Part shown: positions 13,249-23,154 of the stretch, piece after piece
Position numbering within the stretch: position 1 is the first letter of the stretch
Layout: every line of letters starts with the position of its first letter
DNA from: a virus
Direction: 5' to 3' (one strand)
Length of the DNA stretch: 52,933 nt
IMG/VR virus record: IMGVR_UViG_3300048818_000172
Location: 1 to 52,933 of that record
Position numbers and translations under genes: made by a program
Notes under the pieces: model-generated
Database searches by the model: none
Told to the model about the DNA's origin: nothing
Seen by the model: only the letters and a program-made list of their open reading frames with translations

Positions 13249-16200
13249 CTACCGCCGCAACCCCATCCTAGCCAACTCCGCGTCTGTCAATCCCCCCTGA
13301 GTGCGGCCGCGGAACTGCGGACCGAACGAGCCCATCAGCCGGAAGGCGTCTCTGGCCTGGTGCTGTTCCCTGGGCCGGTCGAAGCCGGTCAGGGTGGCGA
13401 TCGGCGGGTTCGCCGTGCGGATGGCCGCCATGAGGTTATTCCAGCGCTGAGACTCGCCAGGTGCCGCGCGATCGGCCATTCGCATGCCGATCGAGTTCTC
13501 GCCGGTCAAGGCTGTATCGATGAAGGAGACGGCCGGGCCCATGGCGGGGTGAAAGAGGCCGTGGGCAATGTCGGGAACCATCCGGTCGATCGTTTGGCCA
13601 GGCGTCTTGTGCTGGCGGATGCCTTCGACCAGCGAAGACACTCCGCTAATCTGCCCGGCGCGGCGGAACCCGGTCAGCCGCTGCGGATCGAGGTAAATGC
13701 TCTGGCCGTCCGCGGTGTGGCCGATCAGGATGGCGCCGAAGGGCGTGTTGTCGTCTCCGTCCCATCGTCCCCAGGCGAACAGGTTCACGAGGCTGGCGCC
13801 GACCAGCAGGGCGGTGAACTTCATCAGCATCGAACTGCGGAGGAAAAGGTCGGCCTGGGCGCTGGTGGCGTTGTGGCCGGTGCGGAAAAGCATAACCTTA
13901 TCCCACGCCCGGGCGTTGAAGTTGGCGGCGGCCACGGCGAAGGGGCCGATGCCCGTGTTGCGGAGGAACTGCACCAGGCGGCTCTGGGTCAGCTCGTTGT
14001 AGTTGCCGGTCAGCTTGTTGATGAAGTTGGCTTTCTCCAGGGCGCCGCCCTTGATCTTGCCGGCGGCGGCGAGGCGATCGTGGGCGTTGCCGGCGGTGAG
14101 GCGCATCGCTCGCGTGAAGTTGTCGAGGAACCGGCCCATCCAGTAGGTGGGGTCGGCCTTCGCCGGCAGCGGCTTGTCGAGGATGCCGAACGTCTTGCCG
14201 CCGTAGATGCTGCCCGACTCGACGCTGTTCCGTTCCTTCATCGCGTTGATCCTGGCCAACTCGACAATGGCGTCTCGGATGGCCGGGGTGTCGTGGGCCA
14301 CCTCGACGAAGTTGTTGAAGAAGTCCCTGAAGCGCATGCCGGGCTGCATCATCGCCGTTAGGTTGTTGGCGGTGTGCGCGAGAAACTCCGTCGTCGAGGC
14401 GAGCGATACCGCGGTCAGGGCCGGCGAAATGTAGTCCGAGAAGGCCGGCGCCTGCCACCAGCGATCTTCATAGTCGAGGAGCTGCAGGTACTCGCGGAAG
14501 ATGTTCGGGTGAAGGTACAGGCTCTCCATGCCTCGGATGGCCTCCTGTGTGCCCTTGGGAGGCTTGACGAATGGCACCTCCTGGAAAACAGCGTCCCCCT
14601 TGGTGCGTTCACTCTGCGCGTTGCCCCAGAAGCCCAAGCCCTGGGCCACAATCTCCCGGTTGGCCTCGGCACGGTTGGCCAGGTTCGTTCGCCGGTCGAG
14701 GCTGTTCTGGATCATGCTGGAGATGCGCAGGTCGTATGCCTCGGCGTCCAGGCCGGCCTCCTCGGAGAACGGGTCTTTCTTCTGGCGGATGTTCCGCAGC
14801 TTGCCCCTCGCCGATCGGTAAACCTTCCCCTCGCCGGTCAGGTCGCCTTCCTGGAGCACCTTGGCGTTGAAGGGCAGGCCGGGAATCTGGGTGATCGAGT
14901 CGGGCGGCTTGCCGTTGGCCTTGGTGTAGAGGGTGTCGAGCACACGGCCAAACTCGACGTACCGAGTCATTATCTGGCCGAACACGGGGCTGTTGACGAT
15001 GCGCTGGTATTGGGCTTCGTCGGTAATCATCGAGCCCGGCATGCCGAATACCGTGGTGATGGCCTGGGCCTTGGTGTCGTACTCGGCAGCCGATTTCTTG
15101 TCGCCGCGGGCGAGTGCAGCGTTGGCCAGCTTGCGGAGGTTCTCCTTCGCGGTGCGAAAGCGGAGTTCGTAGAGGGCCGAGGCCGCCCCGCGGTCGAGAA
15201 CGTCGGTGAAGTGCTCGCCGAGGATCTTGCGGGCCCACACCGGCCCGGCTTCCTTGGCGTAGGTCGAGCTGGCCCCCCATTCCATCATGCGGGTGGCGAC
15301 GTCCCGGTTCATCCGGGTTGTCTTTGGGAGACTGACGCCGCCCATCTTCTCGACGGCATCGTAGAAGCCCTGCCACCAGTCACGGACGACGGGGCCCAGG
15401 TCCTTGAAGATGGTAAGGTCTATTGCTCCTGATCGTCGGGGGTATCCTCGGGTGTCTGGGATTCGCTGCTCGATGCCTGGGGCGCCTGGCCGGGCGGCAA
15501 GCTCTGTTCCGGCGTGGCGGAAGGGGACGCCGGGGATGTCTGGGGCGCCTCCTGGAGCGGTAATGGAGGTTGGCCCCCGGTCGGCGGGGTGCTCCCACGC
15601 TTCACCGCGCTCTTCGCCCTCGCCAGCTTCCCCCGAAACAATCTCACGAGCGGCATCAATCTCTGCGGGATGATACGGCCGATCGCCGCGCCGCGCCGCC
15701 GCTTGGTTGACATCGGTAACCTCCTCTCTGGTGACTGGAACCAGTTCGACCAATGCTTGTCTGTATGCCGCGTCCTCACTGATCGGTTTACCTACTGGCG
15801 TTTGCAGCAGCTGCAACAGCCGCTCCTCGCGTACCGCGGGATCGTGACCGAGAAGATTGTGCCATTCGCCTGTTATCCGATGCTGGGCAATGTCGTCCAG
15901 CTCGCGAACCGCGTCGACGCCGAGGCCCTTGCCGGCCCGCATTATGACGGTTCGGAGCTTCGGAAACTCCTTCCAGATCATCTTGCGAAATGCCGTCATC
16001 TCCGCCAGATGGTCGGCGGCCTCTTTGACGATTTCCGCCGCGCGAGAGTGAAGGTGATCGGCCGGCACGCCCTGCTCAGCGCCGGCGGCTCCCCACGCGA
16101 CTTGCTCGGGCGACCTTACGACGTTATCGGCGACGGCGTTCCCGCCGCTTGGGGCAGGCGCAGACCCAACCGGTGGCCTCCCCCCACCAGCTCCTTCTGG

Positions 16201-19200
16201 CGCATTCGCAACTTGGCCGCCCGGAATTGCTGGTGCGGGGGCGTTTGGAACGGGTGGCGGCTGCTGGGGGATTCGTTGGGGGCTTCCGGCAGGCTGGCGT
16301 GGTATGACCGGAGGCGCTGGAGCTTGACCCCGGTGTGCAAGGCTTGCTTTAAGAGCGACTGCAGCTCGGATGAGGCCGGCATTGCCTTTCTTCCCTTCTT
16401 GTTGTTGGGCCTCGGCAAGCACCTTGTCGAGCAGAGGCCCGAGGTCGCTGAGGGTTACCCCGTCTCGCATGGCTACCTGGATGATACGATCTTGCAGCCG
16501 GTCGTGCGCTGCTTCCAGCTCCGCCCCTTCGTTCACAACTTGCTTCTTCACCTCGGCCGGGTCAAAGCTGATTTCTCCGGGCGATAGCTGCTTGCCGTTC
16601 GCCACGCTCTGGGCCAGCTTGCGGGCGCGCCACGACTTCCGCACTTGCTGCCCCTCGGCCAGCGTGAGACCGAGTTTCCCCAGGCCACTCTCCAGCAGCT
16701 GCCCCATGCGCTGCTTCGCGTAGGCGGTGCCGTCCTCCTTCGCCATCGCCGGATGTTGGCGAATCTCGTTGTAGGACGAGTCGTCGAGCCACTGGCGGAG
16801 GACGTGGTTCTCGTGCGGGTCGAGGCCGCTCATTCCGATAACCCGGTCCATCGCGTCCATCGGGGAGAGGTTGCCGGCGGCATAGTTGTCCCAAACCCCT
16901 TGCTTCGTGGCGAGGGGCGCGGCAATGAGCCCCCTGACCGCGCGCGGCGGCATGTTGGCGAGGTCGGCCTGGTCGCGAGCCTTGAGCCGCTGAGCCGCTT
17001 GCACGGCGTCGAGCGTGTGACCGGGCCCCAAGGGCGCCTTGGCCCCTTTCAGCTTCGCCTGCGCCTCCTCGATCGCCGCCAGGCCGCGCTGTTTGTCCAG
17101 CGTGCGCTCCAGCAGCTTCATCCGCTGCTTCGCGGCGGCAATGTCCTTGCGCGCGGCATTGATTTCCTTGGCCTTGTTGCCGCCGATCGCCTGCTGGTTC
17201 TTGTAGCCGGCGAGCCGGGACTGAGCCGCGTTCATGGCGGTGATGGTCTGGAGGTGATCCGCTTCGAGCGACGTTACTTGCTCGCGCGCGGTCCGCTGGT
17301 CGGAGAGCTGGTTGCCGACCGGCGGCCGTTGCCGGGCGTTGCCCTCCCACAGCTTCTTGCCGGCGCCCGTCCGGCCGCCCTCGGAGGGGGTGACGTCGCC
17401 GAACATGCGATGTACATAGTCGTAGATGCCCCTCGCCAGGCCCCGAGGTGCGTTCTCGCCGACCGTGCGAACCGTGTTGACCGAGAAGCTGTTATCTGCG
17501 TTCCGCCCGACCGATGCCTCGGCCACGTTCTGGCCGTTGGCCCCCCGGATTTCAATGCCAATCTCTCCACTGGCCTGCTGGCGCTGGTGGAGGGTGTAAC
17601 TCTCCCCGTCCGATGCCCGAAATGAGGGATGGCCGCCTTCGGTCTGCTCGAAGCGTGTCCCGGTGTCGAGCCAGCGCTGGCCTTGCTCCCCGACCGGCCG
17701 CATGTCCAGGTCATTCGCCGAGGCTACCGCCCCCTCGTGAGACAGACCGCGGCGGCGCGCAGCCCGGTAATCGTCATGCCACGGGGTAGTTTGCTCCGGC
17801 GGAGGGGCCCGCAGGTTCTCGGGAACCATTGCATGGCCAGCTTGGGGCTCGATCCCCGGGCTGGTTTCTGGGGCGCCACTGGCCGCTGTCGGCTGTTCCT
17901 GGGGAACGGGCGGCGGTGCCGGTGCGCTCGTCTCCGTCGATCCTGGCGCTTCTGGGGGTGGTGCTGCCGCGGGCTGTTCAGGTGCGCCTGGGGGCGCACC
18001 TGGGCCTCGGCGGATGCTGTCCCGCACCACTCCCTGGACGTGATCCTGGAACCGGGCTGCGAAGCTGCGCGTATCTCCCCCGGTTGGGCTGTTCTGCAAG
18101 TCGTGCATCGCCGCTTTAAGTATTTCCTGGGCTTGGCTTTCCGAGAACCCGGCCGTCTTGAGGTCGGCAACGCTGCTACGGAAGGCCTCCATGACGGTCT
18201 GCCCTGCGCGCGGAGGAGGCCGCTGTCCGCCACCAGGTCGGCCGCCACCTCCCGGCGGTGGTTGGCCGCCACCAGGAGGAGGCTGGGGCGAAGCACCAGG
18301 AGGAGGAAGGCCGCCGGGCGCCGACTGGTCGGTCAAGCCGGGGGGCCCCTGCGGGTGTGGCTCGGCGGCCGGAGGTCGGCCGGCGTCATGGATGGCCGCG
18401 AAGATGGCGGACGCGGCCACCTGGCGGGTAAGGTCCTCCCAGCCCTTGCCGTGCTCGCCGCGCATCATGGCGCCGATGAACCCGTACCCGGTGTCGAGGC
18501 CATGCACGCCACCGAGAACGTCACTGGCAGCGCTGCTCACAACGTCGAGCGACTGCTGGGCTATGACGTCGGCGCCCACGTTCACGCCGAATCGTGCCAA
18601 GGCTCCCCTGATGCCCGTTAAGCCGAGGACTTCGCCGGGCTTGCCGAACGCGCCCATAACGGCAGTCTGGGCCATGGCGTGGATGAACGGTGCCGGGAAG
18701 CCGGCCGGATGCAGCGGGTCCCGTCCGGCGGCTATGTTCCCCTCGGCAATCTGGTTGGCGTACAGCGACGGCAATACCGCGGTGTGGGCTGCAAGTCGGC
18801 CGCCAAGAGCAGCGGTCTCGACTGCCGCGCCTCGGCCAGCGAACGCAAACACTCCACCGACGCCGGCGGCACGGAGTACGGCGCCGCCAAAGAAGGCTTC
18901 TTGCGCCATGCCGACGAGTCGAGCGGCATCTTCGGTAAGCGCGCCCCCTGTCGTGCGGTTCTGCCCTGCCCGAAGCTCCTGGACGTGTTCATGCAGCGCG
19001 ATGGTCGCGAAGTCCTCGGGCGCTGGAGTGCCGGCGTCGAAGCGCTCCCTGGCGCGGCCGTATCCTGCCGTGCGGCCAAACCCGATCAAGCTGCCACCAA
19101 CCGCGGCCAGGTTCATCGGGTCAGCCCGGTCTCGCGCCTCCACTCCGGCCTCAAGATCGTGCCGCTGTTGGAAGCGGGCCGCGTTGAGCTGCGCATTGTT

Positions 19201-19464
19201 GCGGGCGCGTTCGTAGTGGCCGCGCATTTCCGTGGGGTCCATCAGCGGGAAGGCCGTCGAGAAGTTGTCTCGAACATCTGACCAGGCCGGCGGGATGACC
19301 GGCGGTTGGGATGGGGTAAACGGCGCAGCGGCTGGCGCAGGGGCGGCTGCCGCCGGCGAGGGGCTGGCCGGTGGCGGCGCTGCTGGCGACTCCATCGCTG
19401 TTGGCACTGCTGCCGCCGCCGCGCCCGCAGCTACCGGCTCGGGTTGCTCAATATCTTCGTCCAT
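13249..19464 (-). CDS. Giant (2071 residues) polyvalent internal virion protein
   Basis: It is probably carried in the virion and ejected with DNA, as in podoviruses. The N-terminal 60 residues are Ala/Pro-rich and disordered. Glycine/alanine-rich helical stretches with possible membrane segments follow (about 190-290), then long Pro/Gln-rich linkers alternating with coiled coils. The C-terminal 500 residues (STTEFLAHTANNLTAMM..., RAMRLTAGNAHDRL, FLRNTGIGPFAVAAANFNARAWDK, KFTALLVGASLVNLFAWG) resemble the large-polyvalent-protein-associated domain LPD38. I see no clear transglycosylase or peptidase signature. It overlaps no neighbour and is the last late gene. Confidence 0.75.
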   Translation of the reverse strand: MDEDIEQPEPVAAGAAAAAVPTAMESPAAPPPASPSPAAAAPAPAAAPFTPSQPPVIPPAWSDVRDNFSTAFPLMDPTEMRGHYERARNNAQLNAARFQQRHDLEAGVEARDRADPMNLAAVGGSLIGFGRTAGYGRARERFDAGTPAPEDFATIALHEHVQELRAGQNRTTGGALTEDAARLVGMAQEAFFGGAVLRAAGVGGVFAFAGRGAAVETAALGGRLAAHTAVLPSLYANQIAEGNIAAGRDPLHPAGFPAPFIHAMAQTAVMGAFGKPGEVLGLTGIRGALARFGVNVGADVIAQQSLDVVSSAASDVLGGVHGLDTGYGFIGAMMRGEHGKGWEDLTRQVAASAIFAAIHDAGRPPAAEPHPQGPPGLTDQSAPGGLPPPGASPQPPPGGGQPPPGGGGRPGGGQRPPPRAGQTVMEAFRSSVADLKTAGFSESQAQEILKAAMHDLQNSPTGGDTRSFAARFQDHVQGVVRDSIRRGPGAPPGAPEQPAAAPPPEAPGSTETSAPAPPPVPQEQPTAASGAPETSPGIEPQAGHAMVPENLRAPPPEQTTPWHDDYRAARRRGLSHEGAVASANDLDMRPVGEQGQRWLDTGTRFEQTEGGHPSFRASDGESYTLHQRQQASGEIGIEIRGANGQNVAEASVGRNADNSFSVNTVRTVGENAPRGLARGIYDYVHRMFGDVTPSEGGRTGAGKKLWEGNARQRPPVGNQLSDQRTAREQVTSLEADHLQTITAMNAAQSRLAGYKNQQAIGGNKAKEINAARKDIAAAKQRMKLLERTLDKQRGLAAIEEAQAKLKGAKAPLGPGHTLDAVQAAQRLKARDQADLANMPPRAVRGLIAAPLATKQGVWDNYAAGNLSPMDAMDRVIGMSGLDPHENHVLRQWLDDSSYNEIRQHPAMAKEDGTAYAKQRMGQLLESGLGKLGLTLAEGQQVRKSWRARKLAQSVANGKQLSPGEISFDPAEVKKQVVNEGAELEAAHDRLQDRIIQVAMRDGVTLSDLGPLLDKVLAEAQQQEGKKGNAGLIRAAVALKASLAHRGQAPAPPVIPRQPAGSPQRIPQQPPPVPNAPAPAIPGGQVANAPEGAGGGRPPVGSAPAPSGGNAVADNVVRSPEQVAWGAAGAEQGVPADHLHSRAAEIVKEAADHLAEMTAFRKMIWKEFPKLRTVIMRAGKGLGVDAVRELDDIAQHRITGEWHNLLGHDPAVREERLLQLLQTPVGKPISEDAAYRQALVELVPVTREEVTDVNQAAARRGDRPYHPAEIDAAREIVSGEAGEGEERGEAWEHPADRGPTSITAPGGAPDIPGVPFRHAGTELAARPGAPGIEQRIPDTRGYPRRSGAIDLTIFKDLGPVVRDWWQGFYDAVEKMGGVSLPKTTRMNRDVATRMMEWGASSTYAKEAGPVWARKILGEHFTDVLDRGAASALYELRFRTAKENLRKLANAALARGDKKSAAEYDTKAQAITTVFGMPGSMITDEAQYQRIVNSPVFGQIMTRYVEFGRVLDTLYTKANGKPPDSITQIPGLPFNAKVLQEGDLTGEGKVYRSARGKLRNIRQKKDPFSEEAGLDAEAYDLRISSMIQNSLDRRTNLANRAEANREIVAQGLGFWGNAQSERTKGDAVFQEVPFVKPPKGTQEAIRGMESLYLHPNIFREYLQLLDYEDRWWQAPAFSDYISPALTAVSLASTTEFLAHTANNLTAMMQPGMRFRDFFNNFVEVAHDTPAIRDAIVELARINAMKERNSVESGSIYGGKTFGILDKPLPAKADPTYWMGRFLDNFTRAMRLTAGNAHDRLAAAGKIKGGALEKANFINKLTGNYNELTQSRLVQFLRNTGIGPFAVAAANFNARAWDKVMLFRTGHNATSAQADLFLRSSMLMKFTALLVGASLVNLFAWGRWDGDDNTPFGAILIGHTADGQSIYLDPQRLTGFRRAGQISGVSSLVEGIRQHKTPGQTIDRMVPDIAHGLFHPAMGPAVSFIDTALTGENSIGMRMADRAAPGESQRWNNLMAAIRTANPPIATLTGFDRPREQHQARDAFRLMGSFGPQFRGRTQGGLTDAELARMGLRR

Positions 19465-19467
19465 GGA

Positions 19468-21036
19468 TCACCTAAGACTCGGCTCGCCGCCGTATCGTCG
19501 AGCGAACGCTGCCTCATTCGCCGCTCGCTGTGCCGCAGTTTGGGGCGGGTCCGGCATAAACGCCCGCTCCCACCATGAAGGCGATGATGCAGCTGCTGCC
19601 GGCGCTGGCGCGCCAGCCGGGGTGACTGCAGGCGGCGGAGTGCCGCCCGTTGCTCTGGGCGCGGCACCTCCCCCGCCGCCGCCGAGTTGCTGCATCAAAG
19701 CCGTGAAAGCCTGGGTTTGCGCCGCGCCCTGCGCGCCACCGGTGAGAACGTGACCCTGGCCGACCGATGCGAGGTGTCGCCGCAACCGCAGATCGGTTCG
19801 CCGCTGAATCTGTTCCTCGTTCGTTCCGCCCTCGGCCGCGTCTTGATGCCACTCCGGGCGCGGCGGCCTCGGCGTCGTCGTGCTGGTGTGGTTCAGGTAC
19901 GCGGCGAGTTCGTGGCGAACCCCCGTTTCGATGTGCTGGCGCTGTGTGGCAATCTGTTGCGGCGTCATGTCGGTACTTTTCTCCGGCTTCTCGGGCTTCT
20001 CCGGCTTCTCCGGTTTCAATTCGGTTATGTTGCCATTCGTAGGGTTGATGTGATACCACCCGCCATTGGGGGCCTGAAACATGGTCCGGTGCGCTTCAGC
20101 GGCCATGTGCGCCGCGTCACCGGTCAGCATCGCCGTGCGGTGTGCGTTGGCCTGCTGTGCTTGGAGAAGCTGCTGCTTCGCAATCAATTCAGGCAACGAG
20201 CCCTGGCGGGCCCAAAGGTCTTGAGCCTGCTGCTGAATCTGCTGCCGCAGTCTGCCGGCATCTTGCGGCGTCAGGTCCCCGCGGTGCATCGCCTCGTCAA
20301 CGCCGGACATGGATTGCTGGAGTGCCTGCGCGCGCATCGTCTCGGGTTGCGAAAGCTGTACCCGCTGAATCGTCTGGTTCAAATCCCGCAGCCGGTTTTC
20401 TGGGGTATCGGGAAGCACCTGCCCGGACCCGGGGCCGGTCTGGAACATGCGGGAGCCCGGCGCGTTGGGCTGAGGGTTTTGAGCCGCTTGAGCTGCAGCG
20501 CTTCCTGGGATCGGTTCGAACATGCCAGCGTGTGCCCCAGGCGCTGACGATTGCTGATAGCCGGCGGGCGCGGCGCCCGCACTTTGAAGGTAATCCGCCA
20601 GCTCGTTGGGGCTGCCGAACTGCCCGAGGCCATGCTGCCGTTGAATAATCGCGGCATCATGTTCCGCCTGGTGCCGAGGGCTGCCAGACTCCGGTATCGG
20701 CCCCTGCATTCCCAGCGGTCGCAACGGCCGAGACCAATCGGACGGGTCGGCGGCGTATGCCGGGTTCGACTGCTGCGCCGGCTGAGGGGCCGGCGCTCCC
20801 CCGTAGGCCGAGGCCCAATCGCCACCCCCGCCGCTGCCGGTGTCCTGTTGTGGCGCCGCTGGCTGCGGAGAATAGCCGCCCCAATCCCCGCCGGCGCCGC
20901 TGCCGTCGTCGCGAGTCTCGGCGTTTGCCGACGAAGCCTGCGATTCGATTCGAGCCGGGTCAATCCGCTGCGCGGCGACGGCATCGCGTTCGTTAATAAG
21001 CCGCAGCTCCCGCTCCGCCACGCTTTCTTCGGCCAT
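19468..21036 (-). CDS. Low-complexity internal virion protein
   Basis: It encodes 522 residues. The start is MAEESVAERELRLINERDAVAAQ, then long Gln/Pro/Gly/Ala-rich stretches, a helical middle (LNQTIQRVQLSQPETMRAQALQQSM...), an EKPEKPEKPEK-type repeat and a C-terminus with FAARRYGGEPSLR. It lies 3 bases upstream of the 2071-residue gene. The composition and position suit a core or ejection protein. There is no enzymatic motif. Confidence 0.65.
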   Translation of the reverse strand: MAEESVAERELRLINERDAVAAQRIDPARIESQASSANAETRDDGSGAGGDWGGYSPQPAAPQQDTGSGGGGDWASAYGGAPAPQPAQQSNPAYAADPSDWSRPLRPLGMQGPIPESGSPRHQAEHDAAIIQRQHGLGQFGSPNELADYLQSAGAAPAGYQQSSAPGAHAGMFEPIPGSAAAQAAQNPQPNAPGSRMFQTGPGSGQVLPDTPENRLRDLNQTIQRVQLSQPETMRAQALQQSMSGVDEAMHRGDLTPQDAGRLRQQIQQQAQDLWARQGSLPELIAKQQLLQAQQANAHRTAMLTGDAAHMAAEAHRTMFQAPNGGWYHINPTNGNITELKPEKPEKPEKPEKSTDMTPQQIATQRQHIETGVRHELAAYLNHTSTTTPRPPRPEWHQDAAEGGTNEEQIQRRTDLRLRRHLASVGQGHVLTGGAQGAAQTQAFTALMQQLGGGGGGAAPRATGGTPPPAVTPAGAPAPAAAASSPSWWERAFMPDPPQTAAQRAANEAAFARRYGGEPSLR

Positions 21037-21045
21037 GACCGGCTC

Positions 21046-23154
21046 CTAAAAGTCCTTGCCTCTTGAATCAATGTACCATTGCACGGACAAGCTGTACGTC
21101 GTGCTGACCGCCGAGGTGCCTGCCACGTAAACCTGTTGGCTCGTGTTGGTCTGCATCAACACCGTACCGTAGCCGCTTACCCCCGTCGTGATGGACGCGC
21201 AGAAATAGGTGAGGGGATTCAGGCCCGGAGTTTGCGCGCTATCGCCCAGGCCGGAAATGATGGCCAGCGACTCGTTGGTCACCGTGCCGGCGATGTTGGC
21301 GTAGATCAGCGCCGAGACGGAGATTCCGGCCGGTGTGTAGCTGAGCGTAACCGCCGTGAACGTCGTAGCAGGCGCGGCACCAGTGATGTCATTAGTAATG
21401 TCGAACCAGATGAACTTGTCGCCGATCTGCGTGAATTTCAGGAAGTGGCTCGACGCATCGGTCCGCACCGATCCGATGTAGCGGAAGTAAGTGTACCCGG
21501 TCGGCATGGCGGGACCGGTGGCCACGGCCGCCTTCGTGTAGATGATGTCAAAGAGGCCGGAGCCGTTGCTGATGATGTAGACCTTATACCACGTCGAGGC
21601 GGCGATCGATCCGGTGTCAATGCCGCCGTTGCCCGTTCCCGAGGCCCAGGCCGCTGTCGTTTTGGTGAATGCCGAAACGAGGGGCATGCTGAGCGCGTTG
21701 GTGCTGTCCCGCGCCAGGCCAATCGCAATTCCGATCGCCGTGGTGCTGCTTTGGGAGAGGGTGAGGCCGTCGATGTAACCACGCGGACAACTCGCGTCGA
21801 CGTACATCTTGTTTGCCCCATCCGTGGGATTGACCGCGCCCCCCACATTGGTAAGCACATGGCCGTTCATCGACAAGTTGCCGGCCGGCGGCGTGATGGC
21901 GTCGAGAGTCGGCAGGTAAGCAAAACCGATCGCCGTCCCGTGCCAGACGCCAGTAACGATCGTGCCGAGCGTAGTAATGTCGGTGCCGATGAGCTTGGCG
22001 GCGGCGATCGATCCGGCGAGCATGGCGTTGGTCACCGCCGCGGCCGCGATCGTGGTAACCATCCCCACCGAGGTAACATTGCCGGTCATGTTGCCAAACG
22101 CCGGCGCCGCGTCCGACCGCATGTAGGTGGCGGCCGATCCGTTGACGGCGGCGGTGCCGATGGTGGCGGTTGGGTTGCCAGCAGCTGCCGGCGCGCTGCC
22201 GCTCGCCGCTGCCGTCACGAGCCCCTTGGCATTGACCGTAATGCTGGCGAAGGTGAAGCTGCCGACGTTGCCGTTGACCGTGGCCAGCGTCGTTGCCACG
22301 GCGCCCGCAACCGTCGTTATGTCTCCCGTCAACGCCGGCATGTTCGCCGCCGGCAGAGTGCCCGTCACGGTCGACGTGGTGAGAGCGATCGTGAAACCGG
22401 CCCCCGTGGCGCCGCCGGTGAGCGTGCCTACGCTGGTTAGTGAGGACGCGAGCACATTGCTTGCGAGCGTGGCGCCTGTGAGCGTGCCGGCAGGCGCGGC
22501 ATTCAGGGCCGCCAGCGTGCCGAGTGTCGGCGTGCCGGTGAGAAGCGAGTAGGGAATGGACCCCGCGGAGAGCGTGCCGACGCTGGTAAGCGAGGAAGAG
22601 AGGACGTTGGAGGCGAGCGCGGACCCTGTGAGTGTGCCGGCGGCTGCCGCCACGGTAATATCGGCCGTGCCGTCGAAGGTCACCCCGTTGATGTGCCGCC
22701 CGGTTTGCAGAGCCGTGGCCGTGGCCGCGTTGCCGGAGCAAGTGCCCGCTGTCGTTGCTGTTGTCGCTGTCGTGGCCGTTGTCGCGGTAGCGGCATTGCC
22801 CGAGCAACTGGCCGCCGTCGTCGCCGTGGCAGCGTTGCCCGTGCAACTCCCCGAACTGCCCGAGACCGAGGTTTGGTCACCGGTATTAGTCCCCGAGCTG
22901 GACCCCGAGAAGTTGGAGCCGCTGATTGTCCCCACGGCCGCCACCGACGAGGGGGTTATGGCCCCCAGCGTGAGGGTGATGGCCGGCGTTGTCGTCGCGT
23001 TGGCCACCGTTCCCGAGACACCGTTGGCTGTCACCAGGCTAACCGTGGTCACCGAGCCGAGGCCCGCGGGCAAGTCCGCAAGCCCGATAAACTCGAAGTC
23101 CACCGCTTCGACAAGGCCGTTTGCCAGGGTGATTCGGCTCAGAAACCGATTCAT
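21046..23154 (-). CDS. Tail fibre or spike protein with repeat-rich shaft
   Basis: It encodes 702 residues from the ATG at 23154, which overlaps the upstream stop (ATGA) and is preferred over a longer frame. The N-terminus (MNRFLSRITLANGLVEAVDFEFIGLADLP) probably attaches to the tail. A long shaft follows with GNAATATT repeats and a repeated ALASNVL.SSLTSVGTL unit, then GANKMYVD, typical of phage fibre proteins. The C-terminal 250 residues are likely the receptor-binding head. Similar GNAATA shafts occur in many tailed phages. The host ligand cannot be read from sequence. Confidence 0.8.
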   Translation of the reverse strand: MNRFLSRITLANGLVEAVDFEFIGLADLPAGLGSVTTVSLVTANGVSGTVANATTTPAITLTLGAITPSSVAAVGTISGSNFSGSSSGTNTGDQTSVSGSSGSCTGNAATATTAASCSGNAATATTATTATTATTAGTCSGNAATATALQTGRHINGVTFDGTADITVAAAAGTLTGSALASNVLSSSLTSVGTLSAGSIPYSLLTGTPTLGTLAALNAAPAGTLTGATLASNVLASSLTSVGTLTGGATGAGFTIALTTSTVTGTLPAANMPALTGDITTVAGAVATTLATVNGNVGSFTFASITVNAKGLVTAAASGSAPAAAGNPTATIGTAAVNGSAATYMRSDAAPAFGNMTGNVTSVGMVTTIAAAAVTNAMLAGSIAAAKLIGTDITTLGTIVTGVWHGTAIGFAYLPTLDAITPPAGNLSMNGHVLTNVGGAVNPTDGANKMYVDASCPRGYIDGLTLSQSSTTAIGIAIGLARDSTNALSMPLVSAFTKTTAAWASGTGNGGIDTGSIAASTWYKVYIISNGSGLFDIIYTKAAVATGPAMPTGYTYFRYIGSVRTDASSHFLKFTQIGDKFIWFDITNDITGAAPATTFTAVTLSYTPAGISVSALIYANIAGTVTNESLAIISGLGDSAQTPGLNPLTYFCASITTGVSGYGTVLMQTNTSQQVYVAGTSAVSTTYSLSVQWYIDSRGKDF

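Noticed and set aside
12922-14361. 479-residue + strand frame opposite the giant virion gene
   Set aside because: A long antisense open frame is expected from GC-rich codon use. Its translation is low complexity, and the - strand gene is clearly real.
13249-19464. Peptidoglycan-degrading domain in the giant protein
   Set aside because: I looked for a transglycosylase, NlpC/P60 or lysozyme signature and found none that I could defend.
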